The notes beneath the pieces were generated by a model. It was not told the origin of the DNA. It searched no databases and worked only from the letters and a program-made list of their open reading frames with translations. Position numbers and translations under genes: made by a program. A stretch of 36,565 nt of DNA, from positions 1 through 36,565 of the forward strand of contig CAMWXD010000040.1 in the NCBI GenBank assembly GCA_947178105.1, given 5' to 3'. Below are positions 1 to 6,286 of this stretch, piece after piece (the first letter of the stretch is position 1; the number at the start of each line of letters is the position of its first letter). Source of the DNA: an uncultured Eubacterium sp. GTDB lineage: Bacteria; Bacillota; Clostridia; Lachnospirales; Lachnospiraceae.

Positions 1-116
1 TAAAGATAGATTTTACAAACGAAATCCTCAAAGCGGTTCGCCTTTGTGTACTCCGGACGATGTGCCATAAAATCATTCACATCAGCTCTGGTTATCAGAT
101 ACTCCGTAAAGTACAT
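1..116 (-). CDS. Partial unknown ORF running off the left edge
   Basis: A minus-strand frame stays open from about position 183 to the window edge. The first ATG in it is at 116, giving a start MYFTEYLITRADVNDF with no stop before the edge. The ribosome site is weak (GGAAAG about 14 bases upstream). The frame continues upstream into the repeat at 150-236, so the visible reading frame could also be the tail of a fusion made at that repeat. I do not recognise the protein, and too little is visible to assign a function. Confidence 0.3.
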   Translation of the reverse strand, partial: MYFTEYLITRADVNDFMAHRPEYTKANRFEDFVCKIYL

Positions 117-149
117 ATATTTGTAATCTACTTTCCTACATTGTTTATC

Positions 150-236
150 GCCGCCTGTGCTGTGTACACCTAAGGCAATACACTGTCAGCTATAAAATTA
201 TAACGCCTGTTTTAGAATGATTAAAGGCTAATCATT
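150..236. repeat. Element-end repeat R1 (34-bp block plus hairpin)
   Basis: Positions 150-183 match 5088-5121 at 31 of 34 bases. The match begins with the 13-base core gccgcctgYgctg, which also occurs at the 3' end of ppdK (8469-8481). A short divergent stretch follows. Then comes a perfect 8-bp inverted repeat, aatgatta/taatcatt (216-223 and 229-236), also conserved at 5154-5174. In both copies a PIN toxin/antitoxin pair starts just to the right. The sequence left of the core is unrelated to ppdK here, unlike in copy R2. Confidence 0.7.
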
Positions 237-269
237 CCACCACTATCCACATGAAATCCTGAAAATCAT

Positions 270-473
270 TTATCCCTGCTCCCAAGCATGATGGCCATTA
301 TAATTTCTTACCCTAAGCCGTTCAATCTGTTTCTCTGCATCTGTTCTTGGCGTATTATAATAATGCAGTTTTTCCTCCGTTGTCATATGCTTTGTCACTT
401 CATAATTATGCTCGCGTATTTTGTGTATATCTTCAATCGTAAAATCTGGACTGATATCCAATGTACCTGTCAT
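270..473 (-). CDS. Probable antitoxin of PIN toxin pair 1
   Basis: This 67-residue charged, probably helical protein is encoded directly after the PIN-domain toxin gene. The two overlap by one base in a TAATG junction, so they are translationally coupled. It is paralogous to the product of 5231-5413: both share the pattern LSP/ISP-x-FTIEDIHK-[IL]-RE-x-NYE-[VM]-TK-x-MT. Partnership with a PIN ribonuclease suggests it neutralises the toxin, but no DNA-binding fold is evident and the antitoxin role is inferred from position and duplication. The reading frame is intact. Confidence 0.6.
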   Translation of the reverse strand: MTGTLDISPDFTIEDIHKIREHNYEVTKHMTTEEKLHYYNTPRTDAEKQIERLRVRNYNGHHAWEQG

Positions 474-883
474 TATTCCCCACCTCCCACTAATACAGAC
501 GGATTCATAATATCAATATCTTTATAGCTTTCAAGATGCGTGATTGCCCGCACACCCTTGATTGTCTTTATATTTACAATATGCTTAAAATTCCATGACA
601 GGATACAGTCACATCCGTGGACAACAGCCGCGGCTATATGCTGACAGTCATCCATTTTTTCATAACAAATCCTGCTCAAATACTCTAAAAGCATCGTTCT
701 TTTAGGTTCACGGCACATACCGACCTCATCCAGCGTTAATTGTGACAGATAAATTTCATACTTTCCAGCCTCAAACTGCTTCCAAAGAACCAAAGTGTCT
801 TTCATCCGCTCCGGCGTATCCTCTTGTTGCAGATAGCTTATGACAGATGTATCCAAATACACCTTCAGCTTCCTTTCCATCAT
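473..883 (-). CDS. PIN-domain toxin, internally shortened
   Basis: This 136-residue protein has the N-terminal PIN signature KVYLDTSVISYL, with the first catalytic Asp near residue 11. An acidic TLDEVGM segment follows, then a C-terminal DDCQHIAAAVVHGCDCILSWNFKHIVN block. PIN domains are Mg-dependent endoribonucleases, usually the toxin of VapBC-like pairs. Compared with its paralogue at 5410-5889 it lacks about 24 residues between the LSRICYE and DDCQH segments, an in-frame deletion that removes helical structure. Acidic catalytic positions survive, so activity cannot be judged from sequence alone. It starts at ATG 883 after a GGAAGTGG ribosome site and is cotranscribed with the antitoxin gene from a promoter at 904-932. 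Confidence 0.75.
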   Translation of the reverse strand: MMERKLKVYLDTSVISYLQQEDTPERMKDTLVLWKQFEAGKYEIYLSQLTLDEVGMCREPKRTMLLEYLSRICYEKMDDCQHIAAAVVHGCDCILSWNFKHIVNIKTIKGVRAITHLESYKDIDIMNPSVLVGGGE

Positions 884-903
884 ATCCCACTTCCTTTACT
901 GCT

Positions 904-932
904 ATATTAACATATGTCTCCCGCCTTAACAA
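904..932 (-). promoter_or_regulatory. SigmaA-type promoter of toxin/antitoxin pair 1
   Basis: On the minus strand TTGTTA (927-932) is followed after 17 bases by TAATAT (904-909), with TG one base upstream of the -10 (extended -10). It lies about 20 bases before the toxin start. The second toxin copy has an equivalent promoter (5909-5937). Confidence 0.6.
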
Positions 933-1008
933 TATACCAGGATAAACTTATAAATGATTTTTACAGAAAAAGCCCAAAGGCTTATTTTTTTAAATATATA
1001 GAAATGCC

Positions 1009-1638
1009 TTATTTATGGGAAGAACTTCCTGTTGACTGTAATGCTTTTTTTATGTTGTCTGTATTTAACATGGATAACATTCTTTCTATTTCATTTTCAA
1101 AATCCAGCGATAATTCATACCGGATCCGGTTCATGCTGATCTTATAGCTCTCTTTTACCAGGCGCAGGATAGACATTGCTATCTTTTTCATTATCTGTAG
1201 GTTTTTTGCACCTGTTTTTGCCATACTTTTATTTTTATCGTCACGGAATGTGAAATCCATCTGCCAGTGCAGGTTATTTTCCACTCCCCAGTGTCCCCGT
1301 GCCGCCCTTTCAAATTCATCCGCATCTGCTTTTATGCTGCAGATATAATACCTGGCTTCTGTGCTGCAGCTTCCATCCGGCTTTTTCAGCGTTTTATGCA
1401 CCATCCCAAAACTGCACAGGTTTTCCCACTCTTTCTTTTCACTGTACCAGCCAGTATCCTCGGTAATGTAGTACTCCCTTGTAACACTGCCGCCATGTTC
1501 CGGTTCAATGGCCTTCTTATAACACTTTTCCTTTTTCTTTATCATTTCCAGGCATTCGCCGTCAAAATATCTTTTTACTTCATCATAAAACAGCGGCTGG
1601 TTTCTTCGTCCATATTTGTTCTCCCTTGTTTTGTGTTT
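1009..1638 (-). pseudogene. ISAs1-family transposase, N-terminally truncated
   Basis: The frame encodes about 209 residues of the C-terminal part of an ISAs1/H-repeat-type DDE transposase. Diagnostic segments are NQPLFYDEVKRYFD, VTREYYITEDTGW, RYYICSIKADADEFERAARG, HWGVENNLHWQMDFTFRDD and AKTGAKNLQIMKKIAMSILR. The first ATG is at 1545, but homologous coding continues upstream to 1638, where a TAA (1639-1641) closes the frame with no start. Full-length family members are much longer, so the N-terminal half, with the early catalytic residues, is gone. No matching terminal inverted repeats were found. It is a dead insertion-sequence remnant and supports mobile-DNA turnover here. Confidence 0.85.
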
Positions 1639-1680
1639 TTATTCATTGGTCATTAAGAATCAGAAATATTGTATTAAAGC

Positions 1681-1711
1681 GGTGAATGGTATATTAACGA
1701 TATCATTCACC
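1681..1711. repeat. 12-bp inverted repeat with 7-base loop
   Basis: The arms ggtgaatggtat and atatcattcacc pair over 12 bp with one G-U wobble. No T-run follows on either strand, so this is not a typical terminator. It lies between the transposase fragment and the next pseudogene and could be an old element end or an operator. Confidence 0.4.
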
Positions 1712-1763
1712 TAAATTCTATGTTAAATGCTATTTCCATTAAAGATCGTCTTCCGGAAATTCA

Positions 1764-2183
1764 TTACAATTTTCTTGGACTGGTATTTGAGTCTTCTTTT
1801 TTTTTCACCTTCTTTTTCTTTGTGGTTCTCTGTTCCGAAGCTTTTCTGTTTTCCATTTCTTCCAGATAAGCCCTTATATCATCTTTTGTTATTTCTGCAT
1901 CTGCTTTAACATTCATATGTCCTTCATTATTCTCAAAATGCAGAATAAGCATCTTAGCTGGCAGTGACTTATAGGATGTAACTCCTTAAACGGAACAAAA
2001 CTCACGATAATAATATTCAGCACCTCCTTTCAGGCTAAATCTATATTCGCAGGGACTTCCATCTGCCGTATTGTAAACCAGAAAATTTACCCAGATTCCC
2101 ATCCTGTCATTTTCCAGCTTTGTTCTCATAATTATTGCTGGATACTCTATATTGTCCTCAAAGAGTTCATAATCTGGTTCATC
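1764..2183 (-). pseudogene. Decayed unknown gene with in-frame TAA
   Basis: Reading one minus-strand frame from 2183 to 1764 gives about 139 residues with a single in-frame TAA at 1986-1988. The upstream part contains MRTKLENDRMGIWVNFLVY and CEYRFSLKGGAEYYYREFC. The downstream part contains KMLILHFENNEGHMNVKADA and ends in a Lys-rich tail. A CAA-to-TAA change would explain the stop. An excellent ribosome site (AAGGAGGGG) lies just before ATG 2182, but that ATG is in another frame, so the start also looks shifted. Only the last 62 residues (1764-1952) form an open frame today. I do not recognise the family. The gene follows the polymerase gene in the same direction and may have been cotranscribed with it. 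Confidence 0.5.
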
Positions 2184-2199
2184 TTTACACCCCTCCTTA

Positions 2200-3246
2200 T
2201 TAATTTTTGCCTGTCGTAATACTTCTTCTAATGATATAAGTAATTTCCTCCTTTAGATTAATTTTATTTGTATTAAAAAGCATAAAAGCCGTCTTACGAA
2301 AACAGTTATGAATGGTTTTCATAACATCGTTGTAGCAGGATACAGTAGTATCAATTAGTAAGCTGTCATGTATACTGGTATATACAGCCATTCTTTTCTT
2401 TTGTATTTCCATATTCAATAACACGAGCACCTGTCTTAAAAATATACTCTCTACAGACTGCAATAAAAATGCCAGCTTTTTATAATTCGCCGTTGAATCT
2501 TTCAGGTACCATATTTTACCTGTAGGCATTCTGATATAATCTGACGTTCTGACAATTATACAGAATATTTTGATCTCTGGATAAAGACTGTAAAATTTCT
2601 CTTTAAAATTCCTAACCTCTGAACATGATATTTTATATCCAGAAGCCTGCATTTCATGCTGAATCCTTTTAAGTCCCGCTCCATATAACATCTGTAAAAT
2701 AACCTTTTTATAAATACTGCGTTCTGCCTTGTCTACTTCCTGTTCTGCCTTTCCATTCACTTTTGAAATTATACATGTATAAAGGTCTTTTTCATCCTGG
2801 TATTGTCTGATAAGCTGTCTTTCATTCGCAAGAAGTGCTAAAATATATATCTGGCTGCTAATAATATCAAACTCTATCAGCATATTTCCATCTCTCGGCA
2901 TCAGGCATCGGCGCAATTCAGATGGCAGATTTTGTACACTCTTATCAAACGTAGTAATCCGAAAAGTTTCTGTACCGATTGACCGGAATCTGCTGGAAAT
3001 AAATACCTTCTCTTTCCTGCATCTCAAAACTTCAACCGGAAAGCGGTTCATCTTATCTTCTAAACGCTTATTAAGGCGTACTAACTGAAGCAGGCCGCGA
3101 TCCTCAATGTCTGATTCGCTGATGTCCGGGCTAACTGAATAGACCTCCTTTATCTTTCTCGCATTTTTATTCCATGCTCTTTCCAGCATCCTGTATTCCA
3201 GTATTGCCTGCTTAGCATTGATTGGATCCCCGATCAAACATGGCAT
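2200..3246 (-). CDS. Divergent family-A DNA polymerase, catalytic half
   Basis: This 348-residue frame carries the palm and fingers of a Pol I-like DNA polymerase. Before motif A is TFRITTFDKSVQNLPSELRR, matching the template-contact region of Pol I. Motif A is EFDIISSQIYILALLANE (Asp 127). Motif B, in RSIYKKVILQMLYGAG, has R176, K180, L184 and Y188 at the exact spacing of Klenow R754, K758, F762 and Y766. Motif C is SIHDSLLID (H293-D294). The Klenow E710 position appears to be Tyr and E883 is Ser, so it is a diverged branch. The ATG at 3246 has no ribosome site, and the sequence is continuous in homology with the 3212-3814 frame. The two were one gene of about 537 residues, now broken by one extra base in the GGGG run near 3227-3230. 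It could function only if the ribosome shifts frame. Confidence 0.75.
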   Translation of the reverse strand: MPCLIGDPINAKQAILEYRMLERAWNKNARKIKEVYSVSPDISESDIEDRGLLQLVRLNKRLEDKMNRFPVEVLRCRKEKVFISSRFRSIGTETFRITTFDKSVQNLPSELRRCLMPRDGNMLIEFDIISSQIYILALLANERQLIRQYQDEKDLYTCIISKVNGKAEQEVDKAERSIYKKVILQMLYGAGLKRIQHEMQASGYKISCSEVRNFKEKFYSLYPEIKIFCIIVRTSDYIRMPTGKIWYLKDSTANYKKLAFLLQSVESIFLRQVLVLLNMEIQKKRMAVYTSIHDSLLIDTTVSCYNDVMKTIHNCFRKTAFMLFNTNKINLKEEITYIIRRSITTGKN

Positions 3247-3814
3247 GCAAAACGGGGATAACCTGTATTTCCAGTTCTAAAAATTCATTCAGAAACCCGT
3301 TCTGCAGAATATCCAGGCTTTTACGGACAATTTCCTCTATCCTTGTCCAAACACTATTCATTTTAAATAGATTCGTAAAGTCTGTTTTGGCAGCAAGAAA
3401 TACACTTTTGTAGCACATATGAATGGTTTTTTTAAATATATAATCCATGTCATATTCGTAGTAAGCGCATCTTCCTGCAATGGAAAGCAATGTCTGTACG
3501 GAAATGGTCTTGATCGAATTTGCAACAAGAATTCTCTCGTCGCTTTCTCTTAAATTAAACAGCAAAGATTTATCATCTAACAGCATCTTCTTTGCTTCTG
3601 TGTCATTTAACAGACGTTTCTTTTCTATACTGTAGATTATAGTCTGTAAAGGGTTAACAGCCAGCATAACGCAAAGTCCAACCTTATATTTCGTAAGGAT
3701 AGTATTTGCTTTCTGCATTCTTTTGTCTGCATGCCTTACAGTATTTGAATCGAAATGTGCAACGCTGTTACACACGAATAAATACACCTCCTTAAACAAC
3801 GCTTTTATTGCCAT
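3212..3814 (-). CDS. N-terminal half of the frameshifted polymerase
   Basis: This 200-residue frame ends in LELEIQVIPVLHAMFDRG. It corresponds to the conserved Pol I segment (E-x-P-L-x-P-V-L-x-x-M-E-x-x-G) that joins the exonuclease region to the thumb. It then runs out of frame after a GGGG run, where the catalytic half continues as DPINAKQ in the +1 frame. The first 170 residues show no clear DEDD 3'-5' exonuclease motif and I do not recognise them. The start at ATG 3814 has only a distant AAAGGA. The 35-base overlap of the two frames and the perfect continuity of homology argue for one ancestral gene. A sequencing error, a real null mutation or programmed +1 shifting are all possible. Confidence 0.6.
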   Translation of the reverse strand: MAIKALFKEVYLFVCNSVAHFDSNTVRHADKRMQKANTILTKYKVGLCVMLAVNPLQTIIYSIEKKRLLNDTEAKKMLLDDKSLLFNLRESDERILVANSIKTISVQTLLSIAGRCAYYEYDMDYIFKKTIHMCYKSVFLAAKTDFTNLFKMNSVWTRIEEIVRKSLDILQNGFLNEFLELEIQVIPVLHAMFDRGSNQC

Positions 3815-4136
3815 TGCTATTTATCTCTGTCCTTTGCCAAAGTCATTATTATTGGCACTCATAACAGCACATTCTTTTCATCATCCCCTTTGTAAATTAA
3901 AATCTGTTATATCTATTATTTCGGTTTTGGAAATACAGTAACTATTGGTTCTCTAAGCACTGTTTTTTTGCAACTATTTTTTTTGCAAAAACCTGTCAGC
4001 ATATTCCAAAGTAAGGATCGTACTCATGCCATAAACAAAACACTCTAAATGAATCCGGCCGACACTTTATATGGCAAAATGTATAAAATTACTTGTTTTT
4101 TATTGATATTTTGTTATATATTGCACAATCTGAATC
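3815..4136. other. A+T-rich divergent intergenic region
   Basis: This stretch separates the minus-strand polymerase gene from the plus-strand ORF group. It contains T-runs (about 3961-3985) and several very short frames but no convincing gene. A possible 11-codon minus-strand peptide beginning near 3882 has a good AAAGGGG site but no other support. A weak minus-strand promoter for the polymerase may be present, but I could not settle on one. Confidence 0.4.
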
Positions 4137-4165
4137 TTGAATTATATAACAAAATTTGCTATAAT
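4137..4165 (+). promoter_or_regulatory. SigmaA-type promoter for the plus-strand ORFs
   Basis: TTGAAT (4137-4142), a 17-base spacer and a perfect TATAAT (4160-4165) lie about 60 bases before ATG 4224. The transcript would include the GGAGG site at 4207-4211. Confidence 0.65.
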
Positions 4166-4223
4166 CAAATTTATAATTACCTGGCACATAATACATTTAT
4201 TTTTTTGGAGGATTTTTTGGAAA

Positions 4224-4454
4224 ATGGAAATAGCTGGTATTCAGAAAAAAGCTACCTCAAATAAAAAAAGGGGAATTTCTGGACGTTCCAGTAATGCTGA
4301 TAAGCAAAGACGTATTGATTTTGGGAAATCTCTGCTGATAGCAAAGACATTTAAAACGAATAAGAATTTTTATTATGCTTATAAAAAAGCACTTTCAAGC
4401 AAGGGATTACAGCCGCCAGAATCAGAACACACTCTTTCCGATGATTTGAAGTAA
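4224..4454 (+). CDS. Small basic protein of unknown function
   Basis: This is a 76-residue Lys/Arg-rich protein. It is one of the few plus-strand genes in the window. The start at 4224 is chosen because GGAGG (4207-4211) sits 12 bases upstream and a strong promoter precedes it; an earlier ATG at 4137 overlaps the promoter. The sequence contains RGISGRSSNADKQRRIDFGK and NKNFYYAYKKALSSKGL, which look helical and nucleic-acid compatible, but I recognise no family. The next frame begins immediately after the stop codon. It runs divergently from the polymerase gene, so the two could belong to one mobile element. Confidence 0.55.
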   Translation: MEIAGIQKKATSNKKRGISGRSSNADKQRRIDFGKSLLIAKTFKTNKNFYYAYKKALSSKGLQPPESEHTLSDDLK

Positions 4455-4800
4455 ATGAAAAAACAGCTTAAAATGAATGGTATTTCTTTTAACCATATGA
4501 AAAAATCAAGTTCTTTTGAATTAGAAGGCGATTTGTTAAAGGGAAAGATTACACATATTAATATCTCTGTAAATGGACATGAGAATACATTATACGATGA
4601 AGAACATAAAAGTGCTTGAAAATTATAAAAAATTTAAAAATCCTTTACTGAGAACGTATAAAAATAAAGCCGAAAGGCTAGTTACACGCCAAACTAAGTT
4701 GAAGCATCGTCCTATGGTTCATCTATATATAATTACTCATGATGAATCAAATAAAGATTATACCGCCTTAAGCTCTACTATTGGAGACCTCTTTCTTTAA
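4455..4800 (+). pseudogene. Unknown gene, probably frameshifted
   Basis: An ATG directly abuts the stop codon of the 4224 gene and encodes 54 residues (4455-4619), ending NTLYDEEHKSA. A second frame (4573-4800) continues with VLENYKKFKNPLLRTYKNKA and KLKHRPMVHLYIITHDE. Removing one base from the AAAA run near 4608-4611 joins them as DEEHKVLENYKKF, giving one protein of about 114 residues. That makes a single frameshifted gene more likely than two overlapping genes. No domain is recognised. Confidence 0.4.
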
Positions 4801-4985
4801 ATATCATGAACTCGATATATTATACGCTTCTTCACATATGAATTGTGCTGAAATTGTTTTTTACAAAAAGAACTACAACATGATTTTATTCAACACTTTT
4901 TGTCTAGTCAAATCTGCGTGTACCTAATATAGATTCATAAGATACAAATCACCGTACAGATACATATACTTCCTGCTTCTAATTT

Positions 4986-5021
4986 AAAAAAATCCCTGCC
5001 ATCATCTGATGACAGGGATTT
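4986..5021 (-). terminator. Duplicated copy of the ppdK terminator
   Basis: The stem aaatccctg/cagggattt (9 bp), a 1x1 mismatch, a 4-bp inner stem and an atct loop are followed on the minus strand by seven T residues. It is the same hairpin as at 8366-8401, but the innermost pair of the outer stem is G-C here and A-T there: a compensatory change that preserves pairing. Confidence 0.75.
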
Positions 5022-5100
5022 CATTATTTTATAACTCAGTCAAAGAATATCATCCTGTAAACTGCAGTGTACTACTTTTGTGCTATAGCCGCCTGCGCTG
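4986..5100. repeat. Copy A of the ppdK 3'-end direct repeat
   Basis: About 115 bases match 8366-8481 with about ten differences (roughly 91 percent identity). The repeat includes the terminator, the downstream spacer, the ppdK stop codon and the last eight codons (AQAAIAQK), then stops abruptly after the core gccgcctgcgctg (5088-5100). No other ppdK coding sequence is present here. Confidence 0.8.
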
Positions 5101-5174
5101 TATACACCTAAAGCAATACACCGCCAAACGTAATCTTGCAGTACCCTGTTTGCAATGATTATAGGCTAATCATT
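5088..5174. repeat. Element-end repeat R2, hybrid with the ppdK end
   Basis: From the 13-base core rightward this copy matches R1 (150-236). The 34-bp block differs at three positions, and the 8-bp hairpin aatgatta/taatcatt recurs at 5154-5174. From the core leftward it matches the ppdK 3' end. It is thus a junction of two repeat families, as a recombination product at the core would be. Confidence 0.65.
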
Positions 5175-5230
5175 CTAAGAAGATAGAAAAAAATAATTGC
5201 TGAACAGTTGCCTGTATATGCAATTTTTTG

Positions 5231-5413
5231 TTATGATACACTTGCTATTTTCATCCTTTCAATTTCCCTCTGAACTTCCCACCCTTCTTTGTTGTACAAG
5301 TCCATTCTTTCTTGATCGGTCATGTCCTTTGTCATTTCATAATTATACTCACGCAACTTATGAATGTCCTCTATTGTAAAATTTGGACTTAAAACAGGCT
5401 TTTCCATAATCAT
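5231..5413 (-). CDS. Probable antitoxin of PIN toxin pair 2
   Basis: This 60-residue protein is paralogous to the 270-473 product, sharing SPNFTIEDIHKLREYNYEMT with conservative changes. Its ATG overlaps the toxin stop codon in an ATGA junction, so translation is coupled. An alternative start two codons later (ATG 5407) is equally possible. The frame is intact although the toxin upstream carries a nonsense codon, which is the pattern expected if the toxin was lost first. The antitoxin role is inferred from gene order and duplication. Confidence 0.6.
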   Translation of the reverse strand: MIMEKPVLSPNFTIEDIHKLREYNYEMTKDMTDQERMDLYNKEGWEVQREIERMKIASVS

Positions 5414-5889
5414 CCCTCACTTTCCAATAATACTGATGGGCTCCAAATCTCCATCTGTTTATAGCCTTCCAGATTCGTAATGGCTCGTATGCCACGAATT
5501 GTCTTGATATTTACGATATGCCTGAAATTCCATGATATGATACAGTCACACTCATTCGCCACAGCCACACCAATATGCTGGCAATCATCAAAACTTTTCT
5601 TTGTCAATATACCCATAGATATTAGTTGATGTGCTACCCTCAATGCTTCATCCATAACTTCAAAAGTCTCATACTCAATTTTGCTTAAATATGCCAATAA
5701 ATCACTCTGCTTGGGTTCTGAACATTTGTTTATTTCCCGCAACGTCACTGTAGAAAGTCAGATATTATATACACCATTTTGAAACATTTCCCACAGTTTT
5801 CTTGTATCTGCCATCTTCTCAGGTACATCCTCCTGCATCAAATGACTTATGACTGATGTATCTAAATACACCTTTAGCTTTCTGCCCAT
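5410..5889 (-). pseudogene. PIN-domain toxin 2 with an in-frame TGA
   Basis: The frame from ATG 5889 starts MGRKLKVYLDTSVISHLMQ and is homologous to the toxin at 473-883 along its length. Codon 44 is TGA (5758-5760), where the paralogue has Tyr. Downstream the frame continues perfectly to DDCQHIGVAVANECDCIISW and NFRHIVNIKTIRGIRAI. Without the stop it would be about 158 residues, the usual PIN size. It retains the 24-residue segment (TFEVMDEALRVAHQLISMG and following) missing from copy 1. A GTG at 5748 could start a 112-residue fragment lacking the first catalytic Asp. Other genes here end normally with TGA, so recoding is unlikely. Confidence 0.75.
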
Positions 5890-5908
5890 TTCATACCACT
5901 TTCTGCCT

Positions 5909-5937
5909 ATTTTATCATGAATACATTTCTCTTACAA
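5909..5937 (-). promoter_or_regulatory. Promoter of toxin/antitoxin pair 2
   Basis: TTGTAA (5932-5937), a 17-base spacer and TAAAAT (5909-5914) lie about 20 bases before ATG 5889. Position and spacing match the promoter of pair 1, so the duplication included the control region. Confidence 0.55.
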
Positions 5938-6286
5938 TATAATTTTAATTTGCAAAATCGGATATTTGACGTCCTGGCAAGCATTTTCATGGTTCCATCG
6001 CAGATGGCAAAGCTCTTTGAAATCATCCATATCAAATGCTTCACATGTGTGTCATTCGCAAATCCAAGGGTCGTTTTTCGTTTCCTCATCATTCATAAAT
6101 TGCAATAGACACTGCTCCTGCATATTGGCATCATATTTCCATTGGCGTCCTTTCATTGCAGCATCTGTCTGGTTAATAAAAACCGTAAAATTTGACCCAA
6201 AGGCTGATCTTTCTACATTTTCTTCCTGTCTCTGGGAATAAAATATAGCTGAGCCAGTTTTATCTATATGTGATATTAGCGTTTTT
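5932..6286 (-). pseudogene. Unrecognised gene remnant with an in-frame TGA
   Basis: One minus-strand frame gives a protein-like sequence interrupted by one TGA (6052-6054). Before the stop are RQEENVERSAFGSNFTVFIN, TDAAMKGRQWKYDANMQEQ and NDEETKNDPWICE. After it are HTCEAFDMDDFKELCHLRW and NHENACQDVKYPILQIK. No start codon with a ribosome site is visible and the left end runs into the promoter of toxin pair 2. The LRWNHE segment faintly recalls the YREK-like region of IS4-type transposases, but that is too weak for a call. The frame is open right back to the methyltransferase stop codon. Confidence 0.4.

Noticed and set aside
150..5174. A CRISPR array made of the recurring repeats
   Set aside because: There are only two copies of the R repeat almost 5 kb apart, with no spacers and no cas genes.
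5907..6241. Short plus- and minus-strand frames between toxin pair 2 and the methyltransferase
   Set aside because: The protein-like signal lies in a different minus-strand frame, interrupted by TGA, so these open frames are shadows.
5410..6286. TGA read as an amino acid (recoding or selenocysteine)
   Set aside because: The paralogue has Tyr at the toxin TGA, the methyltransferase ends with TGA, and core genes are unaffected, so nonsense mutation is simpler.
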